Of a stretch of 31,031 bases of DNA, positions 9,190 through 16,132 are shown piece after piece. Under the pieces are notes generated by a model. The model made no database searches, was not told the DNA's origin, and worked only from the letters and a program-made list of their open reading frames with translations. The stretch lies in the NCBI GenBank assembly GCA_047635375.1, contig JBLIKP010000020.1, positions 1-31,031 on the forward strand, written 5' to 3'. Each line of letters begins with the position of its first letter. Position 1 is the first letter of the stretch. The position numbers and the translations under genes were made by a program. Source of the stretch: JBLIKP01 sp047635375. GTDB taxonomy: Bacteria; Bacteroidota; Bacteroidia; Sphingobacteriales; Sphingobacteriaceae.

Positions 9190-9468
9190 ACCTCTCCTAT
9201 CTTTAGATTAAGGCAAGAAGTTCGGCACCTCCAACAACGCACCCATTCTACTCTACGCAATACTCGCCACTCGCTCGGTGCTGCCTGTCAAACACAAATT
9301 TCCACTCCCTAATCCCCTCCCAATAGGCATATTTAAAATTCTGCGATGATTTGTTCATGTTAGCCTGACATAATGGTAATTAGTTACCCCTGCGCATAAA
9401 GGACTTCCACCCTCTAGATTAATAACCTACTTGTAAATAGGTTAAGGATGCTCGCACTGGGCACACAC
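9190..9468 (-). mobile_element. possible 5' relic of a group II intron (no maturase)
   Basis: Read on the minus strand, the segment begins GTGTGTGCCCAG, matching the GUGYG start of group II introns, then has an AACCTA/TAGGTT hairpin and the string GAGGGTGGAAGTCC followed by GCGCAGGGGTAAC, which resembles the GGGTGnAAGTCC region of domain I in bacterial introns. Just upstream (minus strand) is a stem CAATCT/AGATTG followed by TTTTTAC, the kind of terminator site that class C introns target. No reverse-transcriptase gene and no domain V hairpin were found to the left, so if this is an intron it is a 5' remnant. The left boundary is uncertain. Confidence 0.35.
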
Positions 9469-9475
9469 AATGTGT

Positions 9476-9511
9476 AAAAACAATCTTGAAATCATACACC
9501 TTGACAGATTG
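9476..9511 (-). terminator. weak minus-strand terminator-like hairpin
   Basis: CAATCT (9481-9486) pairs with AGATTG (9506-9511) and on the minus strand is followed by TTTTT (9480-9476). No minus-strand gene lies upstream of it. It sits directly before the putative intron start. Confidence 0.35.
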
Positions 9512-9535
9512 TGGTTAATTGAAACACCAAACAAA

Positions 9536-9575
9536 CAAAGTCTTTAAATCGGATTTGTACGATTTAAAGACTTTG
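9536..9575. repeat. perfect 16-bp inverted repeat
   Basis: CAAAGTCTTTAAATCG pairs perfectly with CGATTTAAAGACTTTG across an 8-base loop. It is followed by GCTTATTTTC on the plus strand and by TTTGTTTGG on the minus strand, so it could terminate transcription in either direction, though neither T-run is long. No adjacent gene explains it. Confidence 0.6.
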
Positions 9576-9636
9576 CTTATTTTCATCACTCCTTATGCCG
9601 AAACGGTACTTAATCAATACTGTTCTTACACGGGGC

Positions 9637-9643
9637 GTTAGGC
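9637..9643 (+). other. integron-type R' box (GTTAGGC), left edge of a putative cassette
   Basis: GTTAGGC fits the GTTRRRY core of attC sites and is preceded by GGGGC, as is usual before R'. Extended to GTTAGGCAA it is the exact inverted copy of TTGCCTAAC at 10509-10517, so the two boxes flank the gene at 9733-10506. The rest of a left attC site could not be recognised. Confidence 0.4.
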
Positions 9644-9732
9644 AACATTATGTAGTGACGACTACAACTGTATATCAACTTATTGAACTGTTTTTTTACA
9701 ACGAATAAGAAAAACACAAAAACCATAGAAAA

Positions 9733-10506
9733 ATGAAAAAAAGTAAACTGTTTTTTATCCTACTTATATTGATCAGTAGTAATCTAGTAGCTCAAAATAA
9801 TTCAAAAATTTTTGATGCATCAAAGGTTTTCGTTTATGATGCTTTTTTTATTGAAAAAAATGGTGACACGTTAACAAAAGAAATATTGAGAATGAAAGGA
9901 AATGATAAACCCTGGGTATTACAAAGTAAAAAGCAAACTGAATTAGAAATATTATACGAGCCAGATTCTATTAATCTAGAAAAGTTTATCCATCCTTACC
10001 AAGCAGAAAGAAACCGTATTTCAAAGGGTAAATCAAATAGAATAAAGGGCAAAAGAGGTTGGGATAATTATACATGGATAGATAAAAGTGAAATTACCGG
10101 TTATGTTGAAAATGATTCTTTAATTTGGTTGCACCCACCAAGACATAATCAGTATAAATACGCTTATTTATCAGCTTATCCTGAAGTGCGATTAAAAGAA
10201 CTTAAAATCGGTGGGCATTGGAAAAATCTATTGTTAATTAGGCGAGGTTACCCAAGCAATAAAGAATTTGTTGGTAATGTCATAAATGACTTTAAAGTTA
10301 TAGGGGTGGTATCGGATAGTGTAGGAGGGAAATCAATCGCTAACTGTTGGAAAATTGAATCTATAGATACGCACAGTAAATTAGGAGAATCTCATTCTAC
10401 ATTTATTTTTGATGAGAAATATTATGGTTTTATTAAAATGGAATTTGAATACTATAACGGAATAAAAATTATTTTTAGACTGAAGGAAGTAATTAAAGAA
10501 GAATAA
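9733..10506 (+). CDS. secreted protein of unknown function (cassette-like)
   Basis: The 257-residue product starts with MKKSKLFFILLILISSNLVAQ, a clear Sec signal peptide with a cleavage site at about residue 20, so it is exported. The mature part is basic and rich in aromatic residues, with WDNYTWIDKSEITGYVEN, a WLHPPRHNQYKYAY stretch and a GGHWKNLLLIRRGYPSNKEF segment, and ends in a Lys/Glu-rich strand. No known domain, lipobox or catalytic motif was recognised. The gene is AT-rich, stands alone, and lies exactly between an integron-like R' box (9637) and an attC-like hairpin whose R'' box begins four bases after the stop codon. Context therefore suggests a mobile cassette gene; function unknown. 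Confidence 0.75.
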   Translation: MKKSKLFFILLILISSNLVAQNNSKIFDASKVFVYDAFFIEKNGDTLTKEILRMKGNDKPWVLQSKKQTELEILYEPDSINLEKFIHPYQAERNRISKGKSNRIKGKRGWDNYTWIDKSEITGYVENDSLIWLHPPRHNQYKYAYLSAYPEVRLKELKIGGHWKNLLLIRRGYPSNKEFVGNVINDFKVIGVVSDSVGGKSIANCWKIESIDTHSKLGESHSTFIFDEKYYGFIKMEFEYYNGIKIIFRLKEVIKEE

Positions 10507-10510
10507 CATT

Positions 10511-10642
10511 GCCTAACAGCACCTACCCAAAAGTGGCTCTTCATGGATTAAATCAAGCTTTGTGCTTCTATCAAAGTTTGTGCTTGATTGAAAGTGAATT
10601 GCTTCAAAATCGCCACCTTGGGGCAGCTTCAAAACGTTATGC
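10511..10642. repeat. attC-like recombination site
   Basis: A 132-bp imperfect palindrome begins with GCCTAAC (10511-10517, fits RYYYAAC) and ends with GTTATGC (10636-10642, one base off GTTRRRY and like the CGTTATG end of Vibrio repeats). Between them, nested in order, GTGGC (10533-10537) pairs with GCCAC (10612-10616), CCC with GGG next to these, and AATCAAGC (10551-10558) with GCTTGATT (10582-10589). The structure starts four bases after the stop codon of the gene it follows, the standard cassette position. No integron integrase is in the window. Confidence 0.45.
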
Positions 10643-10728
10643 ACAATACTAGACCCGTCCTAAATAACGGCTACACATCATGGTAAAAGATCAATTTACC
10701 GCACTATGTCAAGTCAGAGAAAATTAGA

Positions 10729-10753
10729 AAGCCCAAGCAAAATGCTCGGGCTT
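10729..10753 (-). terminator. probable terminator of the minus-strand membrane protein gene
   Basis: On the minus strand AAGCCCGAGC pairs with GCTTGGGCTT across ATTTT, and is followed by TCTAATTTTC, a weak T-tract. It lies about 60 bp beyond the stop codon of the gene ending at 10814. Confidence 0.5.
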
Positions 10754-10813
10754 ATAATCAATGCTATTTGGTATTTGACTAGTCTATATGATCATTTTTA
10801 ATTGAAATGGCTC

Positions 10814-11356
10814 TCAATCCTCTTCTTTCAGCTCTAATAGTGTCTGGTTTATGTCTTGAATGGACTGAGTATATCGTTTCAATTCAAACTTCATTATTGA
10901 TGGAAATGCCAACATTATCAGTACTACAAATACCGCAAAGTAAGAACTGAAGATATTGGAGCCTGTAATTGAAAAGTTAAGGTTGCCGAACCCTTCAATA
11001 CCCAGAAAAATATCAATTAAAATAAAAGTAAGGATTGAATACATGAAGCCAAGTCCAGCTATCTTCGCTTTCTTTAGCTCAACTTTGAGGTAGTTTAGTG
11101 CTTTTTCCATAGATTCTTTGAGCGTTCCAGTATTGAAAGTCATGTCCAAGAACTTCCTATTCCTGATTACTTTCATCAACCCAAATACTAAATATGCTTC
11201 CATAAGTGCTAATATAGTATAGACTCTTCCCAACCGCGCTGCGGTATTAAGGTCTGGATGGGTGTTATTCCAATATACAGCAAATAACATAGCTATTGGA
11301 GTGAAAATCACCCCAAATAAGAACACATTGTAGTCAGAATTTATTTTCCGCTTCAT
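10814..11356 (-). CDS. four-helix membrane protein, unknown function
   Basis: The first ATG is at 11356 (MKRKINSDYN), giving 180 residues; a TTG at 11416 would add 20 residues (MPKENILEI...). Four hydrophobic segments are visible: NVFLFGVIFTPIAMLFAVYW, then a TILALMEAYLVFGLM helix, a pair around GLGFMYSILTFILIDIFLG, and YFAVFVVLIMLAFP near the end. The loops are basic with a long Lys-rich linker (SMEKALNYLKVELKKAK) and the tail is acidic and helical. It resembles no family I can name. It is the only minus-strand gene of the island, with no partners, and is AT-rich. Confidence 0.65.
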   Translation of the reverse strand: MKRKINSDYNVFLFGVIFTPIAMLFAVYWNNTHPDLNTAARLGRVYTILALMEAYLVFGLMKVIRNRKFLDMTFNTGTLKESMEKALNYLKVELKKAKIAGLGFMYSILTFILIDIFLGIEGFGNLNFSITGSNIFSSYFAVFVVLIMLAFPSIMKFELKRYTQSIQDINQTLLELKEED

Positions 11357-11423
11357 CCTATTGATGATGCCATTTCCCTTTTTGGTGATAATCTCTAAGA
11401 TATTCTCCTTCGGCAACGTTAGG

Positions 11424-11902
11424 AACCAACTCCATTTTTAAAGGAAGAATTATGGCTGATTAGTCAATTTCACTAAATTCGGGAACTAAAGTAGATGAGC
11501 TTTTATTAACGCGAATAGCCGCTATTACATTATAGAGCAACACTGTTATAAAACCTTAAAGATTTTCATTATTTATTTATTTATTTCCAATCACTTTGTT
11601 TTGGGCTACCTAAACTTGCCAACAAAGCTGATTTAACTTGACACTTTTCGACTTAAAAAGTCATGCTTTTCAGGTCGATGTATTAACGTCTATTTCTTTG
11701 GACATTACATTTTGACACTCGTACTATTATTCAAAATAATTCAACACAAACCTCCCAAAGAGCTGCAATTAAAGTTCAATTGAACTCAAAAATTCTCGTA
11801 AAAAAATAAAACTCCATTGGTTTGCCTATTTTAGCCTAATATGATATGTTTAATGGAAATCACCTTTATACGTATGTTGTGTGTGATTAAAAACAAAGAA
11901 TT
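11424..11902. other. gene-free AT-rich spacer upstream of the glycosyltransferase
   Basis: No open frame here looks coding. Visible items are GTTAGGA at 11418-11424 (partly like an R' box), a short tandem of ATTT units near 11568-11588, a small palindrome GACTTAAAAAGTC near 11650, and ACGTATGTTGTGTGTG just before the glycosyltransferase. No confident promoter or terminator was found. Confidence 0.4.
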
Positions 11903-12892
11903 ATGCGAATATTAATAGTAAACACAGGAACTATTCCTGTTAACTTATATGGAGGTACCGAAAGAGTAATATGGGGCTTGGGAAAAGAACTTACCAAGTT
12001 AGGACACCAGGTGACATTTTTAGTATACCAGGGTTCTTATTGCGATTTTGCTACAGTAAAACATATTGATGAAAACAAACCGATTTTAGAACAAATCACT
12101 AATGATTATGATGTTATACATTTCAATTTTAGACCAATAGGTATTGAATTTATAAAAACCCCATATATCATTACAATTCATGGGAATTCAAATGATTTGA
12201 ATGAGCTAGATAAAAATACCGTTTTCGTTTCTGAAAACCATGCATTAAGATATAATTCTGACTCATATGTTCATAATGGACTTGATTGGAATGAATATTC
12301 AAACCCAGATTTAAACAAAAAGAGAAATTACTTCCATTTTTTGGGGAATGCTTCATGGAAAGTGAAAAATGTTTCAGGTGCAATTAATGTAATAAATAAG
12401 ACTAAATCAGAGAGATTAAAAGTATTAGGTGGAGTAAGATTTAATTTCAAAATGGGAATTAGATTTACCTTTTCACCCAGAGTTAGCTTTGCTGGAATGG
12501 TTGGAGGTACAAAAAAATATAATTTATTAAATGGGTCAAAAGGCTTGATTTTCCCTGTAAAATGGCATGAACCATTTGGTTTGGCAATTATTGAAAGTCT
12601 ATATTATGGATGCCCTGTTTTTGGAACTCCGTACGGTTCACTTCCAGAACTAGTGACAAAAGATGTAGGGTATTTATCTAATAATGAAGATGAACTGGCA
12701 GAAGCAGTTTTAAGTTCAAACAAATATTCTCCTCAAAGATGCCATGAATATGCTATGGAGGAATTTAATAGTAAAAAAATGGCGCTTGAATATCTAAAAA
12801 AATATGAAAAGGTAATTGCATCAGAGAATCTTAATTTACATCCCCCTAGATTATTAAAAATCCAAGAACAAAAATGGCTGGAATTTAATTAA
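11903..12892 (+). CDS. GT4-type glycosyltransferase
   Basis: The 329-residue protein has the GT-B layout. The N-terminal Rossmann half starts MRILIVNTGTIPVNLYGGTE with the glycine-rich acceptor loop and RVIWGLGKELTKLGHQV. The C-terminal half carries HEPFGLAIIE (E223 and E231, the EX7E motif of retaining GT4 enzymes) followed by GCPVFGTPYGSLPELV, the nucleotide-sugar site. It lacks membrane segments and should transfer a sugar from a nucleotide donor to a cell-surface or small acceptor in the cytosol. Odd points: it is alone, not in a polysaccharide cluster, is shorter than most GT4 enzymes (about 360-400), and has an AT-rich composition, all suggesting acquisition. A fold-back sequence follows the stop codon. 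Confidence 0.85.
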   Translation: MRILIVNTGTIPVNLYGGTERVIWGLGKELTKLGHQVTFLVYQGSYCDFATVKHIDENKPILEQITNDYDVIHFNFRPIGIEFIKTPYIITIHGNSNDLNELDKNTVFVSENHALRYNSDSYVHNGLDWNEYSNPDLNKKRNYFHFLGNASWKVKNVSGAINVINKTKSERLKVLGGVRFNFKMGIRFTFSPRVSFAGMVGGTKKYNLLNGSKGLIFPVKWHEPFGLAIIESLYYGCPVFGTPYGSLPELVTKDVGYLSNNEDELAEAVLSSNKYSPQRCHEYAMEEFNSKKMALEYLKKYEKVIASENLNLHPPRLLKIQEQKWLEFN

Positions 12893-12893
12893 A

Positions 12894-12980
12894 ACCACAT
12901 ACATCATGTTGTAGAAATAATGGCAGAGAAAAGGTCATATACAGCAACATACAGTATGGATGATTAGAAGTTATGTGGTG
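12894..12980. repeat. nested inverted repeat after the glycosyltransferase gene
   Basis: ACCACATA at the left pairs with TATGTGGT at the right; inside, CATCAT faces ATGATT and ATGTTG faces CAACAT, in correct nested order over about 87 bp. It begins within a few bases of the stop codon at 12892. The pairing is interrupted and there is no T-run, so it is not an ordinary terminator; an attC-like fold is possible but its end boxes do not fit the integron consensus. Confidence 0.35.
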
Positions 12981-13124
12981 ACTTTTTCCTTTGCCTCCTT
13001 TTGAGGGTTAGTTGATTTACCATTTGTGGTTGATTTAGATAATTTTAATAAAAGAGCCCCATCTGTTGGGTGAGTTTAATGGGTATTGCCTTTATTTATT
13101 ACCGAAATTATTTTACAATGGAAT

Positions 13125-13150
13125 AAAAAAAACAGCCCTAAGGTTGGCTG
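13125..13150 (-). terminator. orphan minus-strand terminator
   Basis: On the minus strand CAGCC and GGCTG pair around AACCTTAG and are followed by eight T. No minus-strand gene lies to its right, so it may be left over from a lost gene or block antisense transcription. Confidence 0.5.
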
Positions 13151-13231
13151 ACGGTTAAATTTTACTGACAAGCCACAATAATATAGAACTAAAACGGTTA
13201 ATAAATTATGTCTAACTAAAATATATTTTCA

Positions 13232-13579
13232 ATGAAAATTAAAATTCAATTATTGCTTTGTATTGGAATCCTTATTTCGAGTTGTTCCCAAGTTACACAC
13301 CTACAAACAGATGATTTAACTACAAAATACTCACCTACCAATCCTGAACAAATAGAGGTTTACTCGACGGATCAAGTGAATAAAAATTATTTAGTTATTG
13401 GAGAAGTAATTGCCAGTTCTGACGCTGGAACAAACGCTTCAATTCCAGTTAAACATCTAAAAAAGGAAGCCGCAAAACTAGGTGCAGATGCAATAATAAA
13501 CTTAAAATTGGAATTTGGTTATGGATATTGGAGAATAGGTATTAAAGCCAACGGTACTGCAATAAAATTCAATAACTAA
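13232..13579 (+). CDS. YbjQ-like lipoprotein, first of a paralogous pair
   Basis: The 115-residue protein has a lipoprotein signal (LLLCIGILISSC, lipidated C18), so it should be anchored in the cell envelope. The mature part fits the small YbjQ/UPF0145-type fold: IEVYSTDQVNKNYLVIGEV, then VKHLKKEAAKLGADAIINL and a final strand ending in GTAIKF. The LKKEAAKLGADAIIN helix-strand is the recognisable signature. The role of this family is unclear; the cytosolic relatives form pentamers. The next gene, 17 bp downstream, encodes a paralog with the same layout, so the two are probably co-transcribed and may form a mixed complex. Confidence 0.75.
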   Translation: MKIKIQLLLCIGILISSCSQVTHLQTDDLTTKYSPTNPEQIEVYSTDQVNKNYLVIGEVIASSDAGTNASIPVKHLKKEAAKLGADAIINLKLEFGYGYWRIGIKANGTAIKFNN

Positions 13580-13596
13580 AAAAAGATAAATCGATT

Positions 13597-13926
13597 ATGA
13601 AAAATATATCAATTTTATTAATTCTTTCCTCGATGTTTTTATCGAGTTGTTCTTATTATGCGTATCAATTCCAAACTGGGAGTACACCTCAATCAGAAAC
13701 TACTCCAGGGTCAATAAAAATATATTCCGGTGATATTGAGCAGGATTACATCATTATAGGCTCAGTAACAGCCGATGTTGTGGGAAGTTCTGATGCTGTA
13801 GTTAAGTATTTAAAAAAGAAGGCCTCGAAACTTGGAGCTGATGCAATTATTAATGTTAATTTATCAAAATTTAACACTTTTTCGAATAGAACAGGAATTT
13901 CTGGTGTCGCGGTTAAGTTGAAATAA
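13597..13926 (+). CDS. YbjQ-like lipoprotein, second of a paralogous pair
   Basis: The 109-residue product has the lipobox LSSC (C18) and the same body as its upstream neighbour: IKIYSGDIEQDYIIIGSV, VKYLKKKASKLGADAIINV and an ending GVAVKLK. The pair differs mainly in the loop after the lipid anchor (here a QTGSTPQSETTPGS spacer) and in the penultimate hairpin. The 17-bp spacing and shared strand suggest a tandem duplication within one transcript. Function is unknown. Confidence 0.75.
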   Translation: MKNISILLILSSMFLSSCSYYAYQFQTGSTPQSETTPGSIKIYSGDIEQDYIIIGSVTADVVGSSDAVVKYLKKKASKLGADAIINVNLSKFNTFSNRTGISGVAVKLK

Positions 13927-14095
13927 TTACTGTGGCAAAAAAGTGATTGTGAAATAATTGAGGAGTGTTGGTTTTTTGAATCACACTTCTCTTATTTACA
14001 GTGATTTATTCTGGCTCCAAGGTAGTCTCAAATTTCCTCAGAGTTAATTCCGTAAGCCCCTTACCCCACTATTTTAAATCAAAAAAAAGTACAAA

Positions 14096-14473
14096 ATGCA
14101 AGTAACCGCTGAAAAAAATGAAAAAGTGGCTATTATGATATTCGCTTCTGTTTATCCGCTTTACATGAATAGATTGGAGAAGAATGAAAGAACAAGGGAA
14201 GAACTACACCAGGTTATTGAATGGCTAACTGGTTTTGATGAAGCTAAATTGCAACAGCTTATTGAAGAAAAAGTGACATTTAGAACGTTTTTTAAACAAG
14301 CTAAAATGCATCCCAACGCACACATGATTAAAGGAGTCGTTTGTGGTTATCGAATCGAAGATATTGAGGACGAATTTTTATTGTATAAACAATGTAGACA
14401 GATGGAAAAGCTGATTGATGAACTTGCAAAAGGCCGAAAAATGGAGAAAATTTTACGTGAAGAGAAGAAATAA
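14096..14473 (+). CDS. DUF2200 family protein
   Basis: The 125-residue protein is soluble and matches the DUF2200 pattern: IFASVYPLYMNRLEKNERT near the start, the helical VIEWLTGFDEAKLQQLIEE, then HPNAHMIKGVVCGYRIEDIED and the ending LDELAKG-like LIDELAKGRKMEKILR. The family is widespread in Bacteroidota and Firmicutes, has no established reaction, and often occurs as a stand-alone gene. No partner lies nearby; the tRNA-Leu gene follows 165 bp downstream. Its length is normal for the family. Confidence 0.85.
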   Translation: MQVTAEKNEKVAIMIFASVYPLYMNRLEKNERTREELHQVIEWLTGFDEAKLQQLIEEKVTFRTFFKQAKMHPNAHMIKGVVCGYRIEDIEDEFLLYKQCRQMEKLIDELAKGRKMEKILREEKK

Positions 14474-14578
14474 AAACCTACTCATTTAAGGAACGACAGG
14501 AATTTATTACAAAAATGCTTATTAAAATTTTCCTAAGAATCCTTGGTGACAATTGAGTAAATATTATTAAAAAATAAG

Positions 14579-14609
14579 TTTGTGGAATACATCGGATTGG
14601 ATAACTTTG
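14579..14609 (+). promoter_or_regulatory. Bacteroidota-type promoter of tRNA-Leu
   Basis: TTTG at 14579-14582 and TAACTTTG at 14602-14609 are spaced by 19 bases, an exact match to the -33 TTG / -7 TAnnTTTG promoter. Start of transcription would be about 25 bases before the tRNA. Confidence 0.8.
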
Positions 14610-14638
14610 CACTCTCCAAAAGAGAAACCAATTCACTT

Positions 14639-14720
14639 GCCCGGATGGCGGAATTGGTAGACGCGTTGGTCTCAAACACCAATGACTTCGGTCGTACCGG
14701 TTCGACCCCGGTTCCGGGTA
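14639..14720 (+). tRNA. tRNA-Leu (anticodon CAA)
   Basis: The acceptor arms GCCCGGA and TCCGGGT pair (with one G-U at the end), the anticodon arm is TTGGT-CTCAAAC-ACCAA with anticodon CAA (reads UUG), a variable arm TGACTTCGGTCGT of class II type follows, and the T arm is ACCGG-TTCGACC-CCGGT. CCA is not encoded (the bases after the discriminator A are CTA). A matching promoter stands upstream and a terminator directly downstream. tRNA 3' ends are common insertion points, and the accessory island lies on its left (5') side. Confidence 0.97.
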
Positions 14721-14722
14721 CT

Positions 14723-14757
14723 AAGGGAACAAGTTAAAAAACTTGTTCCCTTTTTTT
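14723..14757 (+). terminator. terminator of tRNA-Leu
   Basis: A 12-13-bp stem AAGGGAACAAGTT / ACTTGTTCCCTT around an A-rich loop is followed by a run of seven T, immediately after the tRNA. Confidence 0.95.
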
Positions 14758-14795
14758 ATAAAATCAAATCTCCCCCTCGCCTATAAAATTATTCT

Positions 14796-15017
14796 CATGA
14801 TCCAATGACATCCTTATATCCAATCTTTTACGTACATCCAAACCTTCCATCAGGGTCCTCCTTGAGAGACCCGGAGGGAAGGGCATGATCCAATGACATC
14901 CTTATATCCAATCAGGGTCTCCTGAAAGGGACCCTGATTAACCTCTCCTATAGACCCGGAAATCTTTTACGTACATCCACTTCCCTCATGGCCCTCGTTG
15001 AGAGACCCGGAGGGTAA
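14796..15017. repeat. hairpin repeat cluster A (two type-1, one type-2)
   Basis: Type-1 hairpins lie at 14844-14881 and 14980-15017 (arms CTTCC(A/C)TC / GAGGGAAG-like, core GGGTC / GACCC) and a type-2 hairpin at 14911-14938 (ATCAGGGTC / GACCCTGAT with loop TCCTGAAAGG). A 30-bp phrase starting CATGATCCAATGAC occurs twice, at 14796 and 14884, and TCTTTTACGTACATCC occurs before both type-1 hairpins. The cluster lies between the convergent tRNA and the gene at 15136-15942. Confidence 0.85.
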
Positions 15018-15078
15018 TCATCGGCAAAAGCCAATCTAAACAAAGAGCTTCCGCGAAAGCAGAAAAATGGTAGGGCAT

Positions 15079-15112
15079 AAAAAAAGGAAGTAACGCACGG
15101 CATCACTTCCTT
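15079..15112 (-). terminator. terminator of the secreted protein gene at 15136-15942
   Basis: On the minus strand AAGGAAGTGATGC pairs with GCGTTACTTCCTT (two wobbles) across CGT, followed by seven T. It lies 23 bp beyond the stop codon. Confidence 0.85.
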
Positions 15113-15135
15113 CAAAAAAATGTTAATTAATATTT

Positions 15136-15942
15136 TTAATTCCTTGGGGCTCCCCCTGGCAGGTTTTTTATTAGATAGGCTGCCATTAATGGGAAATTAT
15201 TTCTGGTGATCATTTCAAGGTCGTTGCTGTCTGAAGGGAAAATGGTGGTCACCACGTCGCCAAAGACTTTTTCGCCCTGTGCGGTATATACTGAAAAGTG
15301 CATTTTAAACTCTCTATTGTACACCTTATTTGCCAAATCAATACAGTTGTTGTAGTTGATTTTTACTTCCAATTGGTTTACAAAAACAATTAAGTCGGCG
15401 CGGTATTTCTGAGTTAAATTGGTGATTGTTTCTTGATCTCTGATTTTGGCGTCAAGGAACTCTAAACTAACTTCGTCTTTTTCCTTGGTTGCCATTGGAT
15501 TGAATTCGCCACGACGCATTAATTTATCTTGGAAACGTTTTTTTATGTCGTTGATTTTCACGCGCTGGGTGCGTTCTTTGTTTAATCTTAAATACGACGA
15601 TGTGGTGTCGTAACGATAGCTAACCGCACTGTAAAGAGCTCTTAAGTCGGCTTGGGCGTCGTCACTCTCGTTTATTAGAATCTGCTCTGCGTCGTAGTTC
15701 TGCTTTACCGCTGCTGAAACATAGGCGTCTAAATCTTGACGGAAAATCTTACGCATTTCACGCGCATCCATCTGGGAGAAATCGGCCATTTCACCGTCAG
15801 AATCCGAAATGTAATAGTTTGGGTGATAAGGGACAATCAATACTCTGTTAAAGGCAGCTTCTTCAGGAGTAAATGAATCTTGGGCTAATCCAACAAATGG
15901 TGTTGAACCTATGAGCAGTATGGCGGCTATTAACTTTTTCAT
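15136..15942 (-). CDS. secreted protein of unknown function (268 aa)
   Basis: The ATG at 15942 (MKKLIAAILLIGSTPFVGLAQ) gives a proper Sec signal peptide with cleavage near residue 21; an in-frame TTG ten codons upstream is rejected. The mature protein starts with a strand region RVLIVPYHPNYYISDSDGEM, has a helical middle rich in Gln, Arg and Lys with TTSSYLRLNKERTQRVKIND, and ends with RADLIVFVNQLEVKINYNNC, EFKMHFSVYTAQGEKVFGDVV and a Gly/Pro tail. The last two strands recall proteins that describe nucleotide- or envelope-related scaffolds, but I recognise no family. It is a single gene with its own terminator; a TATCTTTA box upstream is a weak promoter candidate. Confidence 0.7.
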   Translation of the reverse strand: MKKLIAAILLIGSTPFVGLAQDSFTPEEAAFNRVLIVPYHPNYYISDSDGEMADFSQMDAREMRKIFRQDLDAYVSAAVKQNYDAEQILINESDDAQADLRALYSAVSYRYDTTSSYLRLNKERTQRVKINDIKKRFQDKLMRRGEFNPMATKEKDEVSLEFLDAKIRDQETITNLTQKYRADLIVFVNQLEVKINYNNCIDLANKVYNREFKMHFSVYTAQGEKVFGDVVTTIFPSDSNDLEMITRNNFPLMAAYLIKNLPGGAPRN

Positions 15943-16103
15943 CTCGAAATATTTAATTATGAGGCGATTCAATTCACCTCTAACACGTTAAATTCTAATA
16001 TTTAAAGATACACGGAACGTAAAAAACCGACCGTACAAGTTTATTCACATTTGTGGAATACGTGAATTAATCGTTTCTACTGCGGCAATAGGGCTATAAT
16101 TTT

Positions 16104-16111
16104 TACTTTTG
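16104..16111 (+). promoter_or_regulatory. -7 element of the pyrophosphatase promoter (TACTTTTG)
   Basis: TACTTTTG matches TAnnTTTG exactly and lies 21 bp before the chosen ATG at 16133, giving a leader of about 15 bases. It also argues against translation starting at the upstream TTG at 16109, which lies inside the box. No clear -33 TTG is present. Confidence 0.5.
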
Positions 16112-16132
16112 TCGTTACAAAACTTGATTCCT

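Noticed and set aside
9363..9376. GCCTGAC as left R'' box paired with GTTAGGC at 9637
   Set aside because: The spacing of about 280 bp is too large for an attC site and the intermediate arms do not pair; only short ACATAATG similarity is shared.
14478..14675. Minus-strand frame overlapping the tRNA promoter and gene
   Set aside because: It is antisense to a tRNA with a consensus promoter and shows no protein features.
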